Below, one piece after another: positions 37,493 through 44,873 of a stretch of 64,000 nt of DNA. Source of the DNA: Silvania confinis (GTDB lineage: Bacteria > Pseudomonadota > Gammaproteobacteria > Enterobacterales > Enterobacteriaceae); assembly GCF_025564085.1 (NCBI RefSeq), contig NZ_JAMGZJ010000073.1, forward strand, positions 1 to 64,000, given 5' to 3'. The number at the start of each line of letters is the position of its first letter. Positions within the stretch are counted from its first letter, which is position 1. The notes below the pieces were generated by a model, which saw nothing but the letters and a program-made list of their open reading frames with translations, did not search any database and was not told where the DNA came from. A program made the position numbers and the translations under genes.

Positions 37493-38143
37493 ATGGAATT
37501 TGAGATCAATACCAAATCGCTGGCTATAATCATTCCTGTGGCAATTTCTATCATTGGAGGCTCTTTTTATTTAGGCTTTACTATAAATTCAGCTCGTGTT
37601 GAGCATTTTAAAGACACCATTGAAGAATATAAAAAATCGAACCAACTTGATGCCCCAGGATTATTATCATCACTAAGACAGTCAGCGACTGCATTGACTT
37701 TATCTGCTACAGAGAGACGTGCACTCGATGAAGCAAAGGTTAGAGTTGACCAATATGCTAGTCGCATAGGTGTTTGTGAAGCGAAACTTAGCAGTACTGA
37801 AAATTCTTTAACAAACACAAAAGAAAATTTGGCTAAGGGTGAAGCCCAGTGCTCTGCATCAATCGTTAAGTTAAAGGAACAGATTGAGTCTTATGTGAAA
37901 GAATCAGCTGAAATAAAGACTAGAAGAGGTGGTTCGGTTGAATTGATTCCTAACAAGGCCAGGTTAGGATTAAGTGCGGTCTTTACCAATTCCGCAACGA
38001 TTAATATAAACTCCGAGTCAATGAACATAAACATCGGTGAAGGAAAGGATATATTAATTGACAATATAAAATGTAAACTATGGCTTACGGAACTAGATGT
38101 GAGAAATGACCAGGCAACATTTAAATTTAACTGTTCGCTTTAA
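37493..38143 (+). CDS. Membrane-anchored coiled-coil protein, element cargo
   Basis: The 216-residue protein of unknown function is visibly A+T-richer than the flanking chromosome. One N-terminal membrane helix (residues about 10-31, AIIIPVAISIIGGSFYLGF) is followed by a charged, coiled-coil-like region (about 33-145) with heptad-like spacing. The C-terminal domain is beta-rich with short hydrophobic-polar alternation (ATININSESMNINIG) and two cysteines. The start ATG 37493 follows ATAGGT. It lies between two copies of a 14-bp repeat inside the integrated element, as expected for cargo. Phage exclusion or cell-envelope roles are speculation only. Confidence 0.65.
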   Translation: MEFEINTKSLAIIIPVAISIIGGSFYLGFTINSARVEHFKDTIEEYKKSNQLDAPGLLSSLRQSATALTLSATERRALDEAKVRVDQYASRIGVCEAKLSSTENSLTNTKENLAKGEAQCSASIVKLKEQIESYVKESAEIKTRRGGSVELIPNKARLGLSAVFTNSATININSESMNINIGEGKDILIDNIKCKLWLTELDVRNDQATFKFNCSL

Positions 38144-38260
38144 AATAAGTTATTAAATGCTGAAATTTCCATGTTAAATAAATATGTCCGCCATTCTCTC
38201 ATTGCGGACCTTAAATTTTACAAAGAATGAGCATCGACTCCTGGTGCTGCGCACCGCTTC

Positions 38261-38503
38261 TCACACTACCCTCCTATCATCATAAATCTGCGTGATGAAG
38301 TACGTCACACGCCCCAATACTTCGACCTCTTCCAGCGCCACGCCCTCGATCGCTTCGCCGTCGTCGCAAATCAGTGACTGCCCCATGAGCTTTGCGAACT
38401 GCGTGCGGCCGCTGCTGAGGATTAGCAGCGCATCACCCTGCTTCGGGTGCGTAGCCGGTACCGTACAGAGTTGCTCGAGGGGCAGACGATGTATGAGTTG
38501 CAT
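38261..38503 (-). CDS. Small prophage-type protein, 5' end rearranged
   Basis: The frame encodes 80 residues. The part after about residue 20 (GDALLILSSGRTQFAKLMG ... EGVALEEVEVLGRVTYFI) resembles short conserved proteins near the integrase end of lambdoid prophages, from memory only. The first residues run antisense to the recombinase frame (38447 onward), so the true 5' end was probably cut when the two were joined. The function is unknown. Its stop is at the downstream copy of the 14-bp repeat. Confidence 0.5.
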   Translation of the reverse strand: MQLIHRLPLEQLCTVPATHPKQGDALLILSSGRTQFAKLMGQSLICDDGEAIEGVALEEVEVLGRVTYFITQIYDDRRVV

Positions 38504-39298
38504 CGACGGTCGAACAAGATTGGGCGCAGCGTCAGGACCGTGGACAATTATATTTCGCTGCTCTGCTCAATTCTGCGATTCGCACATCGCTCTGGGTTTG
38601 CCACCGAAAAGGCTTTCACGGGAATAAAGAAGCTACAGAAAAGCAATCCCAAACCTGATCCGCTGTCTCGGGCTGAATTTGATCTGCTCATGGCGGCTAA
38701 CCACGGGCAGAAGCGTAATCTGTGGCAGTTCGCCATCTACTCGGGTTTGAGACATGGGGAGCTGGCGGCGCTTGCCTGGGAAGATATCGATTTGGCTGGC
38801 GGTACCGTGAGCGTAAAGCGGAACCTGAATACACTGGGCATGTTTGGGCCACCTAAAACAGAAGCGGGCTTCAGAACCGTCACGTTACTTCAGCCCGCAA
38901 TTGATGCTCTGCAGGCCCAGAGTGAATTAACAGCCCGATTCCCAAAAACGGAGATCACCTATCACCACCGTGAATATGGGCTGACTGAAAAGCAGAATGT
39001 GCATTTTGTTTTCATGCCCCGGGTAAGAAACGGCGCCCAGAAAGCTCACTACTCACTGGGCAGTATTGCAGCGCGTTGGGACTCTGCTGTAAAACGTGCT
39101 GGCATTCGCCGCCGCAATCCGTACCATACACGGCACACTTTCGCGTGCTGGTTATTATCGGCAGGCGCTAACCCGTCTTTTATTGCTAATCAGATGGGGC
39201 ACGAAAATGCGCAGATGGTGTATGAAATCTATGCTACATGGATAGAAGAATTGAACAATGAACAGGTGGCTATGCTGAACGCGAAGCTGGCGCTTTAA
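38447..39298 (+). pseudogene. 5'-truncated tyrosine recombinase (Rac-type integrase)
   Basis: The catalytic domain looks complete: Arg in YSGLRHGELAAL, Lys near PPKTEAGFRTV, H-x-x-R in HTRHTFACWL, His in MGHENAQMV and the nucleophile Tyr in YEIYATW. The open frame begins at GTG 38447 directly after a stop that belongs to antisense phage sequence, and lacks the N-terminal arm-binding domain and part of the core-binding domain. Related integrases run to about 400 residues; at most 283 remain here. It ends 49 bases before ttcA, the usual place for an integrase next to its attachment site. It is probably inactive. Confidence 0.8.
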
Positions 39299-39306
39299 AA
39301 GCGTTT

Positions 39307-39324
39307 TGCCCCACTGGTGCCCCA
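39307..39324 (+). repeat. Paired TGCCCCA repeats, right arm
   Basis: TGCCCCA occurs at 39307-39313 and 39318-39324, between the recombinase stop and ttcA. The spacing (11 bases) is close to that of the left pairs (12). Together they bracket the attachment repeats from the inside, as recombinase arm sites do. Confidence 0.5.
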
Positions 39325-39347
39325 TTTGATATTTGAGTAAAGAATAA

Positions 39348-40283
39348 ATGCAACAAAATCAAGACATTACCAAGAAAGACCAGTACAACCTGAACAAATT
39401 ACAGAAGCGTCTGCGCCGCAACGTTGGCGAAGCCATTGCGGACTACAACATGATTGAAGAAGGCGACCGGATCATGGTCTGCCTGTCTGGCGGCAAAGAC
39501 AGCTATACCCTGCTCGAGATCCTGCGCAACCTGCAGCAAAGTGCGCCGATCAATTTTTCACTGGTGGCGGTCAACCTGGACCAAAAACAGCCTGGCTTCC
39601 CGGAACATATTCTGCCGGAATACCTGGAAAAGCTGGGCGTTGAGTACAAGATTGTCGAAGAGAACACTTACGGCATCGTCAAAGACAAGATCCCGGAAGG
39701 CAAAACCACCTGCTCGCTGTGCTCGCGTCTGCGTCGTGGCATTCTGTATCGCACGGCCACAGAGCTGGGTGCGACCAAGATTGCCCTCGGCCACCACCGG
39801 GACGACATCTTACAGACACTGTTCCTGAACATGTTCTACGGCGGCAAAATGAAAGGCATGCCGCCTAAGCTGATGAGCGACGACGGGAAGCATATCGTTA
39901 TTCGCCCGCTCGCTTACTGCCGCGAAAAAGACATTGAGCGTTTTGCCGAAGCAAAAGGCTACCCGATCATCCCTTGCAACCTGTGCGGTTCGCAGCCAAA
40001 CCTGCAGCGTCAGGTCATTGGCGATATGCTGCGCGACTGGGATAAACGCTACCCGGGCCGTATCGAAACCATGTTCAGCGCCATGCAGAACGTGGTGCCG
40101 TCGCACCTGAGCGATATTAACCTGTTTGATTTCAAAGGGATTAAGCACGGTTCTGACGTGGTAGACGGCGGCGATCTGGCGTTTGACCGCGAAGATATCC
40201 CGATGCAGCCAGCGGGCTGGCAGCCAGAAGAAGACGACAGTCAGCTGGATGAGATGCGTTTGAACGTGGTTGAAGTGAAGTAA
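39348..40283 (+). CDS. ttcA: tRNA 2-thiocytidine synthetase TtcA
   Basis: The 311-residue protein carries the PP-loop [13 protein letters not shown] near residues 45-57 and cysteines in [10 protein letters not shown] and [10 protein letters not shown] that hold an iron-sulfur cluster. It thiolates cytidine 32 of certain tRNAs using ATP. The length equals that of E. coli TtcA. The first residues ([17 protein letters not shown]) lie partly in the attachment repeat. The promoter and ribosome-binding site therefore come from the integrated element, with the recombinase gene just upstream. Confidence 0.97.
   Translation: MQQNQDITKKDQYNLNKLQKRLRRNVGEAIADYNMIEEGDRIMVCLSGGKDSYTLLEILRNLQQSAPINFSLVAVNLDQKQPGFPEHILPEYLEKLGVEYKIVEENTYGIVKDKIPEGKTTCSLCSRLRRGILYRTATELGATKIALGHHRDDILQTLFLNMFYGGKMKGMPPKLMSDDGKHIVIRPLAYCREKDIERFAEAKGYPIIPCNLCGSQPNLQRQVIGDMLRDWDKRYPGRIETMFSAMQNVVPSHLSDINLFDFKGIKHGSDVVDGGDLAFDREDIPMQPAGWQPEEDDSQLDEMRLNVVEVK
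39354..39397 (+). repeat. Right attachment-site repeat in ttcA
   Basis: This is the second copy of the 11+3+30-bp repeat described at 36981-37024: 39354-39364, three differing bases, then 39368-39397 identical to the left copy. It lies inside intact ttcA, starting at codon 3. Confidence 0.85.
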
Positions 40284-40290
40284 CTATCAG

Positions 40291-40316
40291 GCGTCTCAGA
40301 GGTGACTCTGAGACGC
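40291..40316 (+). terminator. Terminator between ttcA and dbpA
   Basis: The 11-bp stem GCGTCTCAGAG (40291-40301) with CTCTGAGACGC (40306-40316) has a GTGA loop and is followed by TTTC. It starts 7 bases after the ttcA stop. It sits between two convergent genes and may serve both. Confidence 0.8.
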
Positions 40317-40328
40317 TTTCCCGCCCGC

Positions 40329-41702
40329 TTATTTCAGCAGACGGACTTTGCAGCTTTTGCCTTTAATCTTGCCGTCCTGCAGCTGTTTCCACGCTTTTTT
40401 CGCCACCGACTGACGCACCGCCACATACACATGCGCCGGGTGCACGGCAATTTTGCCGATATCCGCACCGTCCAGCCCAATATCACCGGTTAGCGCACCC
40501 AGCACGTCGCCAGGACGCATTTTGGCTTTTTTGCCACCGTCGATACACAGCGTGACCATCTCTGCAGCCAGCGGCACAATACCGACATTGGCAGGGGCTT
40601 CTACCCAGTTCAGTTTGATTTGCAGCATTTCAGCCAGAATGTTGGCGCGCTGCGCCTCTTCCGGTGCGCAGAAGCTGATTGCCAGACCGCTGTTACCCGC
40701 ACGCGCGGTACGACCGATGCGGTGCACGTGCACCTCTGGATCCCAGGCCAGCTCGTAGTTAACCACCAGCTCCAGCGATTTGATATCCAGGCCACGGGCC
40801 GCGACATCGGTGGCGACCAACACGCGGGCGCTGCCGTTGGCAAAACGCACCAGGGTCTGGTCGCGATCGCGCTGCTCAAGATCGCCATGCAGAGACAACA
40901 CGCTCTGGCCTGCTTCGGTCAGGGCATCGCATACTGCCTGACAATCTTTTTTGGTGTTACAAAACACCACGCAGGAGGCAGGCTGGTGCAGGCTGAGTAA
41001 TTTTTGCAGCAGCGGGATTTTCCCGCGCTGGGTGGTATCGAAAAATTGCTGCTCAATCGCGGGCAGAGCATCAACGGAGTCAATTTCGATCGCCAGCGGA
41101 TTTTGCTGTACGCGCCCGCTGATGGCGGCAATCGCCTCTGGCCAGGTGGCAGAGAACAGCAAGGTTTGACGCGTTGGCGGCGCAAAACGGGTCACTTCAT
41201 CAATGGCGTCGCTAAAGCCCATATCCAGCATGCGGTCCGCTTCATCCAGCACCAGCGTTTGCAGCGCCTCGAGCGACACTGTGCCTTTCTGCAGGTGATC
41301 GAGCAAACGGCCTGGCGTGGCGACAATAATATGTGGCGCGTGCTGAAGGGAATCACGCTGTGCGCCAAATGGTTGTCCGCCGCAGAGGGTTAAAATTTTG
41401 GTGTTTGGCAGGAATCGCGCCAGACGGCGTAACTCACCCGCCACCTGCTCGGCCAGCTCACGCGTCGGGCACATCACCAGCGACTGCGTCTGATACAGGG
41501 TGGCATCAATTTGTTGTAACAGCCCAAGACCAAATGCCGCCGTTTTGCCACTGCCGGTTTTTGCCTGCACACGGACGTCACGTCCTTCAAGGATCGCGGG
41601 CAGCGCGGCGGCTTGTACAGGGGTCATCGTCAGGTAACCCAACTCGTTAAGGTTATCGAGTTGGGCGGCAGGCAGTACGTTCAGCGTTGAAAAAGCAGTC
41701 AC
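40329..41702 (-). CDS. dbpA: ATP-dependent RNA helicase DbpA
   Basis: The 457-residue DEAD-box helicase is identical in length to E. coli DbpA. The motifs AKTGSGKTAAFG, VLDEADRMLDMG, FSATWPE, VATDVAARGLD and HRIGRTARAG appear in order. The C-terminal domain (from about residue 380) is the RNA-binding domain that recognises hairpin 92 of 23S rRNA. It acts in 50S ribosome assembly. It converges with ttcA and is preceded, 28 bases upstream, by a small proline-rich gene on the same strand. Confidence 0.97.
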   Translation of the reverse strand: MTAFSTLNVLPAAQLDNLNELGYLTMTPVQAAALPAILEGRDVRVQAKTGSGKTAAFGLGLLQQIDATLYQTQSLVMCPTRELAEQVAGELRRLARFLPNTKILTLCGGQPFGAQRDSLQHAPHIIVATPGRLLDHLQKGTVSLEALQTLVLDEADRMLDMGFSDAIDEVTRFAPPTRQTLLFSATWPEAIAAISGRVQQNPLAIEIDSVDALPAIEQQFFDTTQRGKIPLLQKLLSLHQPASCVVFCNTKKDCQAVCDALTEAGQSVLSLHGDLEQRDRDQTLVRFANGSARVLVATDVAARGLDIKSLELVVNYELAWDPEVHVHRIGRTARAGNSGLAISFCAPEEAQRANILAEMLQIKLNWVEAPANVGIVPLAAEMVTLCIDGGKKAKMRPGDVLGALTGDIGLDGADIGKIAVHPAHVYVAVRQSVAKKAWKQLQDGKIKGKSCKVRLLK

Positions 41703-41730
41703 AATTATTCTCGCGGTAAAAGGCTCACAG

Positions 41731-41907
41731 TCAGCAGGCGCGTATCCTCGCAGATCTCCGCCTCTGATGCGACATTTTAATCGGGACTTCGTCCGGCGGC
41801 GGATCGGGCATCGGCTGTGGGCGTGGGATCGGATCGGGAACAGGCACCGGATCGGTGGGGACCGGGTCGGATTGCCGTGTTTGCAGCAGTGACAATAGCA
41901 AGGTCAT
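41731..41907 (-). CDS. 58-residue proline-rich small protein
   Basis: ATG 41907 is preceded by CTGGAGGGTAAT, one of the best Shine-Dalgarno sequences in the window, at ideal spacing. The product opens with a short hydrophobic stretch (MTLLLSLLQT). A run of V/I-P-D-P repeats follows (PVPVPDPIPRPQPMPDPPPD), and it ends in a basic tail (HQRRRSARIRAC). It lies between dbpA and fnrS, where E. coli also has an annotated small gene, but I cannot name it safely. It may be co-transcribed with dbpA. Confidence 0.7.
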   Translation of the reverse strand: MTLLLSLLQTRQSDPVPTDPVPVPDPIPRPQPMPDPPPDEVPIKMSHQRRRSARIRAC

Positions 41908-41965
41908 ATTACCCTCCAGAAGAACGGAATGTCTCTTTTAGGGTAGTCGTTGCTGAGTGACAGGC

Positions 41966-42087
41966 AAAAAAAAGCCGACTTATTTAAGCCGGCGTCGTAC
42001 GAATCAATTTTGCTATGCAGTAATTCAAAAAAGGAAGTAAGACAATATGGAGCGCAACGCCCATCGCTTGACGTTGCATTCACCTGC
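41966..42087 (-). ncRNA. fnrS: FnrS, anaerobically induced small RNA
   Basis: The minus strand from 42087 reads GCAGGTGAATGCAACGTCAA and continues almost base for base like E. coli FnrS as I recall it. It includes the CTTACTTCCTTTTTTGAATT single-stranded region and the terminal GTCGGC hairpin with eight U. The length is 122 nt, as in E. coli, and the locus (dbpA-zntB) is the same. FnrS uses Hfq to repress mRNAs for aerobic enzymes such as sodB, maeA and gpmA when oxygen is absent. Confidence 0.95.
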
Positions 42088-42122
42088 GGGAGTGATAGTG
42101 CACCTTGTGGGTAAACGGTTTA

Positions 42123-42136
42123 TTGACTTCGCTCAA
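42123..42136 (-). promoter_or_regulatory. FNR-binding site of fnrS
   Basis: On the minus strand TTGAGCGAAGTCAA fits the FNR box TTGAT-N4-ATCAA with two symmetrical mismatches. Its centre is about 42 bases upstream of the proposed fnrS start, the class II activator position used by FNR. Confidence 0.75.
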
Positions 42137-42182
42137 TTAAAATAGCGTTTTAAGATATTCAGAAAGCGCTAAAAGCGTAAAT

Positions 42183-43166
42183 TTACAACCATTTACTGCG
42201 ATGCAACCACCATGCAACACCGCCAATCAAAACCACTAACATGATGCAAAATAGCGAGAAACCAAAACGGAACCCGCCACCGGGGATCCCCCCAAGATTG
42301 ACGCCGAACAGCCCGGTTAAGAAAGTGCTGGGTAAAAAGACCATCGCCATCAACGACATGGTGTAGGTGCGTCGGGAGAGCGATTCCTGCATCACCTGGG
42401 CGATTTCATCGGTGAGGACCGCCGTGCGGGCAATACTGGCATCAATCTCGTCGAGGCCGCGTCCCAGTCGGTCGGCGATATCCTGCATTCTGCGACGCTG
42501 ATCGTCACTCATCCAGCTGAGTCGCTCGCTGGCCAACCGCGCATAGACGTCGCGCTGGGGGGCCATATAGCGACGCATCACAATTAACTGTTTACGCAGC
42601 AGCGCCAGAACGCCGCGCGCGGGGGTTACCTGGTCGATCAGGTTATCTTCCAGATCGATAATTTTGTCGTGCAGCTCTTCGATGAATTCGCTGGCGTGAT
42701 CGGTCAACGCATCGCAGACATCCACCAGCCAGCCACCGCAATCCTGCGGGCCGGAGCCCTCTCGTAAATCGCCGACCACATCGTCCAGTGCCAGGACTTT
42801 ACGCTGACGGGTTGAAACAATCAGCCTTTCATCCATATACAGGCGCATCGCCACCAGCTGATCTGGCCTTTCATCGGTACTGCCATTTATGCAGCGCAGC
42901 GTAATTAAGGTGCCCTCTCCCATCCGGGTGACTCGCGGGCGTAAACTTTCTCCGGCCAGCGCATCGCGCACGTTGTTGGGCAACAGCGGCGTGGTGGCCA
43001 GCCAGTGCGCGCTTTCCGGGTGGGTGTAGTTGAGATGCAGCCAGCAGGGGTGCTGCTGGTCGATAATGTCGTCGTCCGTGAGCGGTCTGGCTCCGCCTTT
43101 GCCGTCGAATAACCACGCAAAAACCGCGTCAGGAACGTTAACTTCAGATCCTTTAATGCCTTCCAC
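42183..43166 (-). CDS. zntB: Zinc transporter ZntB
   Basis: The 327-residue CorA-family protein is identical in length to E. coli ZntB. A large cytoplasmic N-terminal domain is followed by two C-terminal membrane helices (about residues 266-288 and 300-320), with the family selectivity motif GVN in [11 protein letters not shown]. It forms a funnel-shaped pentamer that moves zinc, thought to be proton-driven. It is on the same strand as dbpA but separated from it by fnrS, so it is transcribed on its own. Confidence 0.96.
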   Translation of the reverse strand: MEGIKGSEVNVPDAVFAWLFDGKGGARPLTDDDIIDQQHPCWLHLNYTHPESAHWLATTPLLPNNVRDALAGESLRPRVTRMGEGTLITLRCINGSTDERPDQLVAMRLYMDERLIVSTRQRKVLALDDVVGDLREGSGPQDCGGWLVDVCDALTDHASEFIEELHDKIIDLEDNLIDQVTPARGVLALLRKQLIVMRRYMAPQRDVYARLASERLSWMSDDQRRRMQDIADRLGRGLDEIDASIARTAVLTDEIAQVMQESLSRRTYTMSLMAMVFLPSTFLTGLFGVNLGGIPGGGFRFGFSLFCIMLVVLIGGVAWWLHRSKWL

Positions 43167-43290
43167 AGCGCCTCCGCTAATAGCAAATCATTGTTGTCAG
43201 TCTAGCCACCCTGAGACGTTAATCAACAATTTACCCCGGCATCGCGCTGAATTCGTTAATAAAAGAGAGTAATCCTGAAACTGCAGAGAT

Positions 43291-43313
43291 AAAAAAGCCT
43301 GGCGAACCAGGCT
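43291..43313 (-). terminator. Terminator of the chemoreceptor gene
   Basis: The stem AGCCTGG (43296-43302) with CCAGGCT (43307-43313) has a CGAA loop, and a run of six A at 43291-43296 gives a U tract for leftward transcription. It directly follows the stop of the gene at 43320. Confidence 0.88.
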
Positions 43314-43319
43314 GTTTTC

Positions 43320-44450
43320 TTAGAAGACGTGCTCCGCACGCGTTTGATAGCTAAAAGCGTGGGCGGTGGCTTCCGGTTCAAGATGGAAGTTACGGGTGCG
43401 GGTCTGCAGTTCAACCACCTGGCTTTTCAGCACCGCTGACGAGCCGGAAAGCTCTTCCACCATCACCACGTTGCTTTGAGTGATCTGCTCAAGGTCATTC
43501 AGCGCCACGGTGATTTGCGCAATGCCCTTCTCCTGCTCGTGGGTTGAGGTGGAGATTTCGTCCATCAGCTTGCTGACCTGCCCGGAACCGGTGACGATCT
43601 CATGCATATTTTTCTCGGCTTCGGCTACCACCATCGCCCCCTGGCTGACGTTGCTGTTGGTGACGTCGATCAGAGATTTGATGTTTTTAGCCGCTTCCGC
43701 ACTGCGATGCGCCAGGCTGCGTACTTCGCCCGCCACAACCGAGAAGCCTTTGCCGTGATCGCCTGCGCGCGCCGCTTCGACGGCGGCATTCAGCGCCAGG
43801 ATATTGGTCTGGAACGCGATGCCGTCGATCAGGGAGATGATCTCGGTCATCTGCTGGGCGCATTCGGTAATCGAGTGCATATTGTTGGCCACCAGCCCCA
43901 TCAACTCGCCGCCTTTTCTGGCCTGCTGGGTTGCCAGACTTGCCCGCTCGTTAGCGAGCCGGGTGTTATCAGCGGTATTTTTAGTGGTCGCTGCCATCTG
44001 CTCCATGCTGGCAGAGGTCTGGATCAGGGAGGCTGATTGCAGTTCGGTCTTGGCCGACAGCGCCATGCTGCGGGCAGCCAGTTGTTCAGACAGGGTCATC
44101 GCCGTCTCGGAAGACGAACGGATTTCGCGTACCAGCGTAGCAAGATTGCCCGACAGCGTATTGATGCCTGGAATTAATCTGCCCGCGCAGTTGTTACCGA
44201 ATTCAGGAATAGTGACGCCCAGATTGCCGGAGACCACCTCTTCAATACTTTTTTTAACGGTATTGATCGGCTGCACCAGATATTGGGTCATGTAAAACTG
44301 CAGGAAGAGATAAGCGACGATAAAAATAACATTAAGTACAATCAACAAAGATGTTTGCTGTGTGAAAAAAAACACCACCCCATCGATTAATAAAAACACA
44401 ACCACCAGATAACTCAGAATAAAAGTCCTTACGCTAATGTTTCTAAGCAT
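43320..44450 (-). CDS. Methyl-accepting chemotaxis protein lacking a sensory domain
   Basis: The 376-residue receptor has two adjacent membrane helices (about residues 9-30 and 34-54) joined by only a few residues, so no periplasmic ligand domain. A HAMP-like segment follows, then a full signalling domain with the conserved tip IDGIAFQTNILALNAAVEAARAGDHGKGFSVVAGEVRSL and methylation helices. There is no CheR/CheB pentapeptide (NWETF) at the end, which reads RAEHVF. Such receptors may sense membrane state or act through other receptors. It is not present here in E. coli K-12. It faces the c-di-GMP gene at 44874. Confidence 0.88.
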   Translation of the reverse strand: MLRNISVRTFILSYLVVVFLLIDGVVFFFTQQTSLLIVLNVIFIVAYLFLQFYMTQYLVQPINTVKKSIEEVVSGNLGVTIPEFGNNCAGRLIPGINTLSGNLATLVREIRSSSETAMTLSEQLAARSMALSAKTELQSASLIQTSASMEQMAATTKNTADNTRLANERASLATQQARKGGELMGLVANNMHSITECAQQMTEIISLIDGIAFQTNILALNAAVEAARAGDHGKGFSVVAGEVRSLAHRSAEAAKNIKSLIDVTNSNVSQGAMVVAEAEKNMHEIVTGSGQVSKLMDEISTSTHEQEKGIAQITVALNDLEQITQSNVVMVEELSGSSAVLKSQVVELQTRTRNFHLEPEATAHAFSYQTRAEHVF

Positions 44451-44873
44451 AATAGATCCTGCAACACTCTTTTTTAGTAGATATAAAACTTATAGCACCC
44501 GCTTTTTATTTTTTCACCTTCATTTCGTAGAGACAATTTCTTTGCGGTTAAGCACGCGTAATTTACCTTAAGTAGCGACATAAATCCGTGATAACGAAAA
44601 CCAGCACCATGAGGCACTGTTAAACGCAATTTACGCGATCCAAGCGGATAAACATCGATTCAGCTACACATTAATAAATCTTAACTTAAGCCGTGGACAG
44701 TATCTTGCCTCTAAATATTTAGCGTGACTACACAATAGAATATTAAATATATTCTTGGCGTTTCGCCTGAAAAGCTATTAATGTTTTCTCAGACTTAATC
44801 CGATAACGCCTCAAATAAAGAATAGTGTGTTTTATAGCGTGGTCCCTTGCGGGCGACCTTTCTGTCTCTCTGA
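44451..44873. promoter_or_regulatory. Divergent control region between two signalling genes
   Basis: This is a 423-bp A+T-rich gap with no coding frame. It must contain promoters for the leftward chemoreceptor gene and the rightward MHYT-GGDEF-EAL gene. I looked for sigma-28 flagellar promoters (TAAA-N15-GCCGATAA) and found no acceptable match. Confidence 0.35.

Noticed and set aside
44451..44873. Sigma-28 flagellar promoter for the chemoreceptor gene
   Set aside because: GCGGATAA and GCTATAAG occur, but no TAAA lies at the required 15-base distance on the right strand.
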